Below, piece after piece: positions 49,389-57,742 of a stretch of 64,000 bases of DNA (positions are counted from its first letter, which is position 1; each line of letters begins with the position of its first letter). This DNA is from Methylibium petroleiphilum PM1 (lineage in GTDB: Bacteria; Pseudomonadota; Gammaproteobacteria; Burkholderiales; Burkholderiaceae_C): assembly GCF_000015725.1 (NCBI RefSeq), contig NC_008825.1, positions 2,294,001 through 2,358,000 on the forward strand, in the 5' to 3' direction. Position numbers and translations under genes: made by a program. A model generated the notes under the pieces. It did not search any database and had not been told where the DNA came from. It saw only the letters and a list, made by a program, of their open reading frames with translations.

Positions 49389-49940
49389 CTATTGCACCAG
49401 ATCGAGCACCTCGATCTGCTCCAGCACGGTCTGGAAGGTTCCGGCCCCCGAAGGCATCTGCATCAGCGGCCTCAAGTCGGCGTCGAACAGCCAGACCGTC
49501 GGGTAGACCAGCAAGCGCGAACGCTCGTCGCCGATGGAGCGCTGGAATTCGCCATAAGGCCAGACACTCCCTCCGACGCGGAAGTACAGGCGGCTGGCCG
49601 GCACCGACAGCGAACTCCGCAGGTGGACCACGATGTACTTCGCCGCGAAGCGCGGCACCAGCTCCCGCGCGTTCTTTTCCAGGAAGGCCTCGTATTGACG
49701 GCAATAGCGACAATCGCTGGCACCGAGGTAGACATAGAGCCTCTTGTTCTCCTGACGCGCCCGGTCGCGCACGGTAGTCAGGTCGAACTCGGTCCGCTCC
49801 GGCCCGCCACCGGGCTGCAACACCACCGCGCCATAGGCCGACGGCAGGCCGGCCGCAGAACTGAGCGACGCCAACGACGAGCCCAGCGCCAGCATCAGCA
49901 CCCACGCGCCAGAGCGCCAGCGGTGCAGCCAGGGCGTCAT
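49389..49940 (-). CDS. Periplasmic thioredoxin-like protein (CxxC)
   Basis: 183 residues with a signal peptide (WVLMLALGSSLASLSSAAG, cut near residue 30) and one thioredoxin-like domain. RLYVYLGASDCRYCRQYE gives the redox pair Cys 77/Cys 80 (CRYC). YPTVWLFDADLRPLMQMP contains the cis-Pro-type YPT loop, typical of DsbD-gamma/TlpA relatives or DUF255-like folds. It follows the SoxYZ-like gene on the same strand, 10 bases away. In quinoprotein-linked clusters a protein of this kind may reduce the carrier cysteine or assist cytochrome maturation; inference. Confidence 0.85.
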   Translation of the reverse strand: MTPWLHRWRSGAWVLMLALGSSLASLSSAAGLPSAYGAVVLQPGGGPERTEFDLTTVRDRARQENKRLYVYLGASDCRYCRQYEAFLEKNARELVPRFAAKYIVVHLRSSLSVPASRLYFRVGGSVWPYGEFQRSIGDERSRLLVYPTVWLFDADLRPLMQMPSGAGTFQTVLEQIEVLDLVQ

Positions 49941-49950
49941 GCGGGTCGTC

Positions 49951-50802
49951 TCACTGCACGGCCAGGCGACCCGAGAACCGCCCGTCCTTCGAATCCTCGA
50001 CCTCGGCCGACAGCTCGCCCCGGGCGTGCGGCACGAAGTTGAAGCGGAAGGTCGGGTTCTCGCTGACCGAGAAATCGAGCTCGGCGTCGAACAGCTTTCG
50101 CTGGTCGTAGCTCACCCTGATCGAGCGCACGAAGTGCGGCGGTATGAACATCACTGTCTGGTTGTTGAGCTCGAAGCCGGTGTCGTTGGGGTGCAGAACC
50201 GTCACGTCGGCCGCCGTCACGGCGTTCATGCGGGCCGGCTCGGGCAGCTTGAACACCGTCTTGCCGACCAGATGCAGCGCGTCGCGGTTCGGCGGCGCCG
50301 AGCAGCCGCCGGAGGTCTTCACGTAGCGGGAATCCATGTGCAGCGAGCCGTCTGACAATTCGCTGATGACCCGCACATGGCTGTACTCGTCGACCCTCAA
50401 GCGGGTCTCGAAGTCGGCCTGGCCGAGTTCGGTCGTGAGGTCGAGCACCGCCGCCACGGGCGAGGGGTTCTTGTCCACCAGCACGTACATCTTGCGGACA
50501 TAGAGCTCGGCGGTCTGCGGCAGCTTCGAGACGATCTTCACCGGCACCGAGGCGCCGTAGGCGGCCCGCAGCGGCACGATCAGCTGCACCTTGCCGGAGT
50601 CAGTTTCGATGCGACGCGACGCGAACAGCCGTTGCCGCAGGTTCTCCCACTCGGGCGACGAGTCGGTGTGCGCCACGTTGGTCGGCAAGCCACCCGGCGC
50701 CGCGTGCACCGGCCCCACCATTGCCCCTGCGGCGGCGAACAGCAGCGCCACCAGCCACCCCGCAACGCCCCTCGACGGTCTCGACCGCTTGCTTTCCAGC
50801 AT
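49951..50802 (-). CDS. Quinoprotein dehydrogenase-associated SoxYZ-like carrier protein
   Basis: 283 residues; secreted (signal peptide about 13-34, VAGWLVALLFAAAGAMVGPV). The N-terminal half is SoxY-like (LRQRLFASRRIETDSG; LIVPLRAAYGASVPVKIVSK) and holds the carrier-type Cys 167 in KTSGGCSAPPNRD, corresponding to the SoxY GGCGG tail. The C-terminal half is SoxZ-like (NDTGFELNNQTVMFIPPHFV; FRFNFVPHARGELSAEVEDS). Such single-chain fusions accompany PQQ dehydrogenases rather than thiosulfate oxidation. No soxXAB and no quinoprotein gene is in the window. Co-transcribed with the metallohydrolase upstream and the thioredoxin-like gene downstream. Confidence 0.88.
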   Translation of the reverse strand: MLESKRSRPSRGVAGWLVALLFAAAGAMVGPVHAAPGGLPTNVAHTDSSPEWENLRQRLFASRRIETDSGKVQLIVPLRAAYGASVPVKIVSKLPQTAELYVRKMYVLVDKNPSPVAAVLDLTTELGQADFETRLRVDEYSHVRVISELSDGSLHMDSRYVKTSGGCSAPPNRDALHLVGKTVFKLPEPARMNAVTAADVTVLHPNDTGFELNNQTVMFIPPHFVRSIRVSYDQRKLFDAELDFSVSENPTFRFNFVPHARGELSAEVEDSKDGRFSGRLAVQ

Positions 50803-50826
50803 CGTGATCCTCCGGATGCCTGCCTC

Positions 50827-51798
50827 TTACCTGACCAACAGATCGCGCTCCATACGCACGAAGACGATCGATGCGTTGCGCCGGTGGATCGTCTGATACT
50901 GGTCCCAGTCCTTGAACTCGGGCAAACCCGCCGCATCCGGCACCTCGCTCAGCGCCGCGTCGGCCCGGGTCAGCTCGATCAGCCGGGATTCGAGTTGGGT
51001 CAGGTAGCGGTCCACGCCGTCGATCAGCGCGGCCGACGCGACCGGACCGTGCCCTGGAACCACCTGGCGGATCGGCAGCCCCCGCAGTGCCTGCAGGGCC
51101 TGCCGCCAGCCGTCGATCTCTCCGTCCTGCACGTCGGGGATGCGGCGCTGGTCGAGCAGGCCGCCGGCGAACAGCACGCCCGTGCGCCCGTCCAGCACCG
51201 CGATGTCGCCCGGCCCGCTCGAATGGCCGTAGTACAGCACCCGGACCGGCCGACCGATCAACCCGGACTCGTAGGGCGCATCGAACTCGGTGTCCGGCTT
51301 GAACATCACGGTGCCACGCATCGCCTCCTCGCCGAGCACGCGATTGAGCGTCTTCAGGCAGCCCTCGCAGCGCGCCGTCATCAGCCGCGAGGCCTTGCGC
51401 TGCATCTGCACCGGAATGCCGCGCTCTCGGAAGGCCGCAGCGCCGAAGATGAACTCCTGGCGCGCATGCGTGAGCAGGAGCAGCTTCACGGGCTTGTCGG
51501 TCACCCTCGCGATCTCGGCCAGCAGCGCCTGGCCATGACGGTAGGACGTGCCGCTGTCGATCGCGATGACGCCGGCGTCACCGACGATGAAGCCGGCGTT
51601 GCCCAGCCGGCCCTGGTTGGCCAGGTCCACCTCGCCGGAGCTTCCCTGCACCATGTACACGCCGGACGCCACTTCGACGGCCCTCGGCGCCGTCGGGTCC
51701 GCGCCGGGGGCCGCAAGCGTGGCACAGCCGCTCGCCGCGGCCAGGCCGAGGGCGCCGACGAGCGGCAGCAGGATCCTTCTTCTGATGGCGAACTGCAC
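50827..51798 (-). CDS. Quinoprotein-relay metallo-beta-lactamase-fold lipoprotein, degenerate metal site
   Basis: 323 residues from the GTG at 51798. A lipobox ASGC (Cys 25) marks it as a lipoprotein. The MBL fold shows VASGVYMVQGS, GNAGFIVGDAGVIAIDSG, then LLLLTHARQEFIFGAAAF where the usual HxHxDH motif should be; only His 111 is kept, with Arg 113, Glu 115 and Phe 116. A later GHSSGPGDIAVLDGRTG and VVPGHGPVAS keep the other His residues, and LFAGGLLDQRR is typical of the relay hydrolases. Placement next to the SoxYZ-like carrier supports the quinoprotein-relay assignment. Likely acts on the outer membrane or periplasmic side; may have lost hydrolase activity. Confidence 0.82.
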   Translation of the reverse strand: MQFAIRRRILLPLVGALGLAAASGCATLAAPGADPTAPRAVEVASGVYMVQGSSGEVDLANQGRLGNAGFIVGDAGVIAIDSGTSYRHGQALLAEIARVTDKPVKLLLLTHARQEFIFGAAAFRERGIPVQMQRKASRLMTARCEGCLKTLNRVLGEEAMRGTVMFKPDTEFDAPYESGLIGRPVRVLYYGHSSGPGDIAVLDGRTGVLFAGGLLDQRRIPDVQDGEIDGWRQALQALRGLPIRQVVPGHGPVASAALIDGVDRYLTQLESRLIELTRADAALSEVPDAAGLPEFKDWDQYQTIHRRNASIVFVRMERDLLVR

Positions 51799-52069
51799 CT
51801 TCTTCTTCCAGGGCTCGGGGCTGGAGCGATTCCGGCCCGGCGGCCCGCTGCGCTCTCGTCTTGTCTCCCGACCTCACTGTAGCGGGCCCACCGCACCGAC
51901 TGCCGCGTGGGGTCGGCCTTTCTCGACTCACGACCGAGCTCGAAGGGCGCGGGCCGGCCGGCGCCCGACCCCGGCGCCGTCAGTGTCGAACTGAACCGGT
52001 CCGGCCAGATGCGCCCCGATTCCCGACAATCGAGCCCTCCCTCGATGTGGCCTTGCCGGCCCTCAGCCC

Positions 52070-53113
52070 ATGCAACTCTCGGTCCTCGACCAGTCCATCG
52101 CACTCGCCGGTGTCGGCGAGGACGCGGCGATCCGCGACACCGTCGATCTCGCCGTGCACTGCGAGACGCTCGGCTACCGGCGCTTCTGGTTGAGCGAGCA
52201 CCACAACCTGCCGACCATCGTGGGCACCGCGCCCGAGGTGCTGATGGCCGCGGTGGCCGCACGCACCCGCCGCATCCGCATCGGCAGTGCGGGCGTGATG
52301 CTGCCGCACTACGCAGCGCTGAAGGTGGCGGAACAGTTCCGCGTCCTCGACGCGCTGGCGCCGGGGCGCATCGATCTGGGCGTGGGCCGCGCGCCGGGCG
52401 GCGACATGCGGACCGCGCTCGCGCTCAACCCGCAGGCCCACGGCGCGGCTGACCAGTTCCCCGAGCAGATCCGCGACCTGCAGGCCTGGACCGCCGGGCG
52501 GCAACACCGCGGCATCGTGGCGCATCCCCGGCCGCCGGCGGACGCGCGCGACTTCGAGCGGGCCCCCGCGCTCTGGGTGCTCGGCAGCTCCGACTACGGC
52601 GCCCGGCTCGCGGCGCACTTCGGCCTGCCCTACGCCTTCGCCTACTTCTTCATGGACGGCCAGGGCGTCGAGCAGGCCCTGTCGCTGTATCGCGCGCTGT
52701 ACCAGCCGAGCGAACGGCACCCGACGCCGCAGGCCACGATCTGCGTCTGGGCGCTCGCCGCCGACAGCGAGGCCGAGGCACGGCACCACGCGCTCAGCCG
52801 CGACCGCTGGCGGATCGACCGCGCTCGCGGCCGTCTTGGCCCGCTGCTGTCGCCCGACGCAGTTGCCGAACGCGGCTTCAGCGCCGAGGAAGGACCGGCC
52901 CTGGAGGCCCAGCATCGCAAAGCCTTCGTCGGCAGCGCCCCGCAGGTCGCCGCGCAGCTGAGGGAGCTGGCGACCGCGCTGGGGCTCGATGAACTGGTGG
53001 TCAACACCTGGGCGCACGACCCGGCCGTGCGCCGCCGCTCCTATGCGCTGCTGGCGCGCGAGTTCGGCTTGGCGCCGGACCTCGCAACAACACCCCCGGA
53101 GAACGCTGCATGA
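52070..53113 (+). CDS. Luciferase-like flavin-dependent monooxygenase
   Basis: 347-residue LLM-class oxidoreductase (bacterial luciferase fold). LSVLDQSIALAGVGEDAAIRD-type start; YRRFWLSEHHNLP at about 36-48; GSAGVMLPHYAALKVAEQF and RIDLGVGRAPGGD in the middle; LWVLGSSDYGARLAA and FAYFFMDGQG later. The SEHHN motif is usual for the MsnO8/YvbT branch. The substrate is unknown; it needs reduced FMN. Its stop overlaps the tyrosine phosphatase start (ATGA at 53110-53113). Confidence 0.92.
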   Translation: MQLSVLDQSIALAGVGEDAAIRDTVDLAVHCETLGYRRFWLSEHHNLPTIVGTAPEVLMAAVAARTRRIRIGSAGVMLPHYAALKVAEQFRVLDALAPGRIDLGVGRAPGGDMRTALALNPQAHGAADQFPEQIRDLQAWTAGRQHRGIVAHPRPPADARDFERAPALWVLGSSDYGARLAAHFGLPYAFAYFFMDGQGVEQALSLYRALYQPSERHPTPQATICVWALAADSEAEARHHALSRDRWRIDRARGRLGPLLSPDAVAERGFSAEEGPALEAQHRKAFVGSAPQVAAQLRELATALGLDELVVNTWAHDPAVRRRSYALLAREFGLAPDLATTPPENAA

Positions 53114-53586
53114 GCTTTCGCCCGCTCGCACTGCCGCCTGGGGTCGCCGGTCGGGTGTGGCTGTCGCCGATGCCGGGCCGGCTGCAACCCTGGGAGCGGT
53201 TCGTCACCGTGGCGCGCGATGCCGGGCTGACGCGCATCGTCTGCTTGACACCCCTCGAGGAGATCGCCGAGCTGTCGCCCGACTACGCGGCGGCCATCGA
53301 ATCGCACACCCTGCCCTGCCAGTGGCAGGCGCTACCGATGCGCAACTACGGCGTCGCGCCGGATCTACCGGCCTTCCAGGTCGGGGTCGAGGAGATGGCG
53401 CTCGCCCTGGGCCGCGGCGAGGTCCTGCTGCTGCATTGCGCTGCCGGCATCGGCCGCACCGGCACCGCCGCCGCCTGCCTGCTCAAGCGCCTGGGTCTGA
53501 GCACCGATGCGGCACTGCAGCAGGTGCGCGAAGCCGGGTCGAACCCCGAATCGGCACGGCAGTCGGGCTGGATCGAGACCATCTGA
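53110..53586 (+). CDS. Dual-specificity/protein tyrosine phosphatase
   Basis: 158-residue cytoplasmic phosphatase. The catalytic loop is LLLHCAAGIGRTG (Cys 110, Arg 116; CX5R). A general-acid Asp candidate lies in the PDLPAFQ loop (about 85). The opening WLSPMPGRLQPWER and the central IVCLTPLEEIAELSPDY match small DSP-like phosphatases. It is coupled by ATGA to the monooxygenase gene. Target unknown. Confidence 0.9.
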   Translation: MSFRPLALPPGVAGRVWLSPMPGRLQPWERFVTVARDAGLTRIVCLTPLEEIAELSPDYAAAIESHTLPCQWQALPMRNYGVAPDLPAFQVGVEEMALALGRGEVLLLHCAAGIGRTGTAAACLLKRLGLSTDAALQQVREAGSNPESARQSGWIETI

Positions 53587-53694
53587 GCGCAGGTGCCGGC
53601 GACGTTCGGAACCAATTTGTCAGCTTTACGTCATACTTCCGACAGGCGCCCTTCCACTGATCGGCCGCCTGCAGACTCTGACAAGGAACAGGAC

Positions 53695-54630
53695 ATGAAG
53701 CGTTGGTGGCTTGGTGTAGTGATGGCGGCGTCGCTGGCAGTGGGGCTGGCCCCGACGCTCGTGGAGGCCAAGCGCCTCGGCGGTGGCGGTTCGGCCGGCA
53801 TGAAGCGCAGCCTGCCGCCGCGCAGCACCCCGGACGCGCCGCCGGCCAAGCCGGCCGCCACACCGAACCAGGCCGCACCGGCGGCGCCGGCAGCGGCCGG
53901 TACGGCCGCTGCCGCCGCGCCCAAGCGCTCCTGGATGGGCCCGATCGCCGGTCTGGCCGCCGGCCTGGGCATCGCGGCATTGATGAGCCATCTGGGCCTG
54001 GGCGAGGCCTTCGGCAATTTCCTGATGCTCGCACTGCTGGCCGTCGCCGCGGTCTTCCTGATCCGCTTCGTGATGCGGCGCATGGCCGGCGGCTCGGCCG
54101 GACCGCGACCGGCGCTGGCCGGTGCGGGAGCCGGCGGTCACGGCGGCGCCACGCAGCCTGCCTGGCCCGCGCCGGCCGAGCCGCTGCAGCGCCGCGTGGA
54201 GCCCTCGCCCGTCGCGGCAGTGCCCCCGATCGCCATGGTGTCCACGGGCGGAGCATTGCCGGCTGATTTCGACGCCGCCGGCTTCGAACGCCTCGCCAAG
54301 CAGATCTTCATCCGCCTCCAGGCAGCCAACGACACGGCCGATCTGAACGACCTGCGCGCTTTCACGACGCCCGAGCTGTTCGCCTCTTTGCGCCTGGACC
54401 TGCAGGAGCGCGGCGAGACTTCGCAGCAGACCGACGTGCTCAAGATCGACGCCGAGGTTCTGGACCTGGCCCGTGAGGACGGCCGGCAAGTGGTCAGCGT
54501 GCGCTTCCACGGCCTGGTGCGCGAACTGAGCGACGCCGCCGCCACCGATTTCGACGAGGTCTGGCACCTCGTGAAGCCGGACGACGACAGCCGTCCCTGG
54601 GCCATCGCCGGTATCGAGCAGCGGCACTGA
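53695..54630 (+). CDS. Tim44-like domain membrane protein
   Basis: 311 residues. Signal sequence or signal anchor MKRWWLGVVMAASLAVGLAP ending VEAKRLGGGGS; a Pro/Ala linker; two hydrophobic stretches at about 80-124 (GPIAGLAAGLGIAALMSHLG; NFLMLALLAVAAVFLIRFVM); then a Gly/Ala linker. The Tim44-like domain fills about 195-311 (FDAAGFERLAKQIFIRLQAA; TPELFASLRLDLQERGE; LKIDAEVLDL). It resembles the bacterial Tim44/MRPL45 fold seen in membrane-associated proteins of unknown role. Alone on the plus strand, between the phosphatase and a peptidase. Confidence 0.9.
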   Translation: MKRWWLGVVMAASLAVGLAPTLVEAKRLGGGGSAGMKRSLPPRSTPDAPPAKPAATPNQAAPAAPAAAGTAAAAAPKRSWMGPIAGLAAGLGIAALMSHLGLGEAFGNFLMLALLAVAAVFLIRFVMRRMAGGSAGPRPALAGAGAGGHGGATQPAWPAPAEPLQRRVEPSPVAAVPPIAMVSTGGALPADFDAAGFERLAKQIFIRLQAANDTADLNDLRAFTTPELFASLRLDLQERGETSQQTDVLKIDAEVLDLAREDGRQVVSVRFHGLVRELSDAAATDFDEVWHLVKPDDDSRPWAIAGIEQRH

Positions 54631-54732
54631 TCGCGTCGAGGTGCGTGGCTGCGGCTACGCTCCAGGGTGTCGACAAGGGGCTGCGGCCCCTTGTCCCGTT
54701 CTGGAACCCGAAGAATCCCCTGCACAGCTGCC

Positions 54733-56757
54733 ATGCCCCGCACGATCCTCCTCACCGCCTCGCTGCTCACCGGCCTGCTGATGCTGCAGGCCTGCGGCAC
54801 GCCTGCGGCGCGCTCGCCGGCCGCCGGCACGCTGCTGCCGAACGAGAACCTCGTCGTGCAGGGCATTCCGGCCATCCCGGTGTCGCTGGTGCAGCAGGTC
54901 GAGCGTTACACCGATTTTCGCGGCCATGCCCTTGCCGACTGGCATCCGGCACGCGACGAGATGCTGGTCTCGCACCGCCCGGCCGGCGCCAACACCGCGC
55001 AGCTGTTCCGTGTGCCCGGCCCGTTGGCGGCCCCGGTCGCGCTGACCGACTTCGCCGACCCGGTGACCGAGGCGAGCTACGAGCCAGTGCTGGGCCGCTA
55101 CCTCGTGTTCTCGCGCAGCCCCGGCGGCAACGAGGCCGAGCAGCTGTATCGGCTCGATGCCGGCAAGCGCCAACCCACGCTGCTGACCGATCCCGACCAG
55201 CGCCACGACGCCATCGGCTGGCTGCACCAGAGCGCGCAGTTGCTTTACACCGCGGTACCGCTGGACCGCACCGCCGAGGGCGGCAGCCGCGCAACGCCCA
55301 CCACCACGCTGTGGCTGGTCGATCCCCTGCAGCCGTCGTCGCGTCGCCGCATCGCCGAGCTGCCCGGCACCGGCTGGTTCGGTGGCGAGATCTCGCGTGA
55401 CGACAAGCAGTTGGCGATCACGCGCTACCGCTCGGCGACCGATTCGCAGGTCTGGCTGATCGACCTCGCCGACGGCACGCCGACGCAGTTGCTGCCGGCC
55501 GTCGGCGAACCCTTGCAGGCCACGCACTTCCCGGTCGGCTACTCGCCGGACGGCGCCTCGCTCTACGTGCTGAGCGACCGCGCCGGCGAGTTCCGCGAGC
55601 TGATGCGCTACGACTTCGCGAGCCGCGCGCTGACGCGGCTCACGGCGGCGATTCCCTGGGACGTCGGCGCGGCCCAGCTCAGCGACGACGGCGCGCTGGC
55701 GGCGCTGAAGATGAACGTCGACGGTCGCGAGGAACTGCGCGTCGTCGACACCCGCACGCTGCGCGAACGAGCGCTCCCCGCGCTGCCGGCCGGCGGCGTG
55801 AATGCGGTGCGCTTCCAGCCGCGCACCCACCGGCTCGCGGTGGCGATCGACAGCGCCCAGGGGCCGGGCCGCCTGTTGGCGCTCGACGTCGACCGCGGCA
55901 CGGTGCAGCCGTGGACACGGCCCCACGTGCCGCCGGGCCTGGACACCACCAGCTTCCCCGACCAGCGCATCGTGCGCTGGACCAGCTTCGACGGCCTGAG
56001 CATGTCGGCCGTGCTCAGTCCGCCGCCGGCGCGCTTCACCGGCAAGCGGCCGGTCGTGGTGCTGGTGCACGGCGGCCCCGAAGCGCAAGCGACGATGGGC
56101 TTCCTGGGCCGCTGGAGCTACCTTGTCAACGAGCTCGGCGTCGCCATCGTCGAGCCCAACGTGCGCGGTTCCTCGGGCTATGGCAAGACCTTCCTCGCGC
56201 TCGACAACGGCATGAAGCGCGAGGACGCCGTCAGGGACCTCGGCACGCTGCTCGACTGGATCGCCACGCAGCCGGACCTCGACGCGGGCCGCGTGCTGGT
56301 GGTCGGCGGCAGCTACGGCGGCTACATGAGCCTGGCCGCGAGCGTGCACTTCGCCGACCGCATCGCCGGTGCGATCGACATCGTCGGCATCTCCAGCTTC
56401 GTGAGCTTCCTGAACAACACCGAGAGCTATCGGCGCGACCTGCGCCGCGTGGAATACGGCGACGAGCGCGATCCGGCGATGCGCGACTTCCTCGAACGCA
56501 TCTCGCCGCTGAACAACGCACAGAAGATCCGCAAGCCGCTGTTCGTGATCCAGGGTCGCAATGACCCGAGGGTGCCGTGGACCGAGGCCGAACAGATCGT
56601 CGAACGCGTCCGGCAGACCGGCACGCCGGTCTGGTACCTGCTCGCCGAGAACGAGGGGCACGGCTTTCGCCGCAAGGAGAACGCCGACTACCAGTTCTAC
56701 GCGATGCTGCTCTTCATGCAGGAGACGCTGCTGAAGTCGGCCGGGCGCCAAGACTGA
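54733..56757 (+). CDS. S9-family prolyl oligopeptidase-like lipoprotein
   Basis: 674 residues. Lipobox LQAC (Cys 21) after a Sec signal. The N-terminal half is a beta-propeller of WD-like strands (VLVSHRPAGA-type, YSPDGASLYVLSDRAGE). The alpha/beta-hydrolase domain shows PVVVLVHGGPEAQATMGF, then VVGGSYGGYMSLA with nucleophile Ser 527, DPRVPWTEAEQ with the Asp near 611, and ENEGHGF with His 643. This is the acylaminoacyl/dipeptidyl peptidase pattern. Start ATG at 54733; no strong ribosome binding site. Periplasmic or outer-membrane peptide turnover is likely. Confidence 0.93.
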   Translation: MPRTILLTASLLTGLLMLQACGTPAARSPAAGTLLPNENLVVQGIPAIPVSLVQQVERYTDFRGHALADWHPARDEMLVSHRPAGANTAQLFRVPGPLAAPVALTDFADPVTEASYEPVLGRYLVFSRSPGGNEAEQLYRLDAGKRQPTLLTDPDQRHDAIGWLHQSAQLLYTAVPLDRTAEGGSRATPTTTLWLVDPLQPSSRRRIAELPGTGWFGGEISRDDKQLAITRYRSATDSQVWLIDLADGTPTQLLPAVGEPLQATHFPVGYSPDGASLYVLSDRAGEFRELMRYDFASRALTRLTAAIPWDVGAAQLSDDGALAALKMNVDGREELRVVDTRTLRERALPALPAGGVNAVRFQPRTHRLAVAIDSAQGPGRLLALDVDRGTVQPWTRPHVPPGLDTTSFPDQRIVRWTSFDGLSMSAVLSPPPARFTGKRPVVVLVHGGPEAQATMGFLGRWSYLVNELGVAIVEPNVRGSSGYGKTFLALDNGMKREDAVRDLGTLLDWIATQPDLDAGRVLVVGGSYGGYMSLAASVHFADRIAGAIDIVGISSFVSFLNNTESYRRDLRRVEYGDERDPAMRDFLERISPLNNAQKIRKPLFVIQGRNDPRVPWTEAEQIVERVRQTGTPVWYLLAENEGHGFRRKENADYQFYAMLLFMQETLLKSAGRQD

Positions 56758-56909
56758 CACGACTTCACCGGATTCAGCGACGCCGCGGGCCCCGGCGGGG
56801 TCGGAACGCGGCCGGCGTGCGCTCTAATCCGGGCCAGTGCGCGCACTGATCTGGTGGCAAGCTGGTCCACCGTCGGTCTCGCTGTAGCCGTCCGACCGGA
56901 GGAGAAAGA

Positions 56910-57728
56910 ATGGGACCTACGAGAATGCGCCGCTTCCTGGCCGCCTGTCTGCTGCTGGCCGCGCCCTGGGCCCAGGCTGGCCTGGTGTTCGCGGTCAACG
57001 AAGGCGTGACCTACCGCGTGCCGAGCGAGCAGATCGCCGCCAAGTACGCCGCTATCGCGGCCGACCTGGGCAAGCTGCTGAAGCAGCCGGTGACCATCGA
57101 GCCCGTGGGCGACTACCCGACGCTGCGCAAGCGCCTGGCCGAGAAGGCCTACGACCTGGCGATGGTGCACCCGGCCCACCTGTCGATCGTCGCCATCAAG
57201 CAGTCGGGCTACAAGCTGGTGGTCGTGACCAAGGGCTACGAACAGTACAGCGCCAACTTCCTCGTCAAGGCCGACTCGCCGCTGAAGTCGCTGGCCGACA
57301 TCAAGGGCCTGCGCCTCGGCGCACCCGACGAAGACTCGATCACCTCGTGGATGGTGCGAGCCTCGCTGCGCGACGCGATCGGCGATCCCAAAGGCGTGGC
57401 CTTCACCTACACCCGCTACCAGGACGCGGTGCCCTTCTTCGTCGAGAACAATCTCACCCACGTCGGTGCGACCGCAGCGTCATCGGTCATCAAGGCCTGG
57501 CAAGCCAAGGGCGGCAAGGTGCTGTTCAAGTCCAAGCCGGTGCCGATCAAGCACGTGATCGCGAGCCCCTCGCTCAGTGCGGAGCAGGTCGGCATCGTGC
57601 GCGATTACCTGCTGTCGCTCGATGGCAGCGAGGACGGCCGCAAGAAGCTCGAACCGACCAAGTACCAGGGCTTCGCCACCTACGACGAAGCCGCGATGCT
57701 CGCCATCGGCACCTGGCTGGGTCTCTGA
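56910..57728 (+). CDS. PhnD-like phosphate/phosphonate ABC substrate-binding protein
   Basis: 272 residues, secreted; signal peptide MRRFLAACLLLAAPWAQA after a short lead. Start ATG at 56910 with AGGAG close by. The mature part matches periplasmic binding proteins of the PhnD family: VFAVNEGVTYRVPSEQIAA, AAKYAAIAADLGKLL, YDLAMVHPAHLSIVAIKQSG, ADIKGLRLGAPDEDSITS and SKPVPIKHVIASP. No cognate permease or ATPase gene is adjacent. It may serve an ABC transporter elsewhere, or act as a sensor. Followed closely by the pseudouridine synthase gene. Confidence 0.88.
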   Translation: MGPTRMRRFLAACLLLAAPWAQAGLVFAVNEGVTYRVPSEQIAAKYAAIAADLGKLLKQPVTIEPVGDYPTLRKRLAEKAYDLAMVHPAHLSIVAIKQSGYKLVVVTKGYEQYSANFLVKADSPLKSLADIKGLRLGAPDEDSITSWMVRASLRDAIGDPKGVAFTYTRYQDAVPFFVENNLTHVGATAASSVIKAWQAKGGKVLFKSKPVPIKHVIASPSLSAEQVGIVRDYLLSLDGSEDGRKKLEPTKYQGFATYDEAAMLAIGTWLGL

Positions 57729-57742
57729 CCCGAGCCACGGAG

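Noticed and set aside
54655-56760. A 701-codon frame opposite the S9 peptidase gene
   Set aside because: Composition is Arg/Ala/Gln-rich, there is no ribosome binding site, and the plus strand clearly encodes a peptidase with full catalytic motifs.
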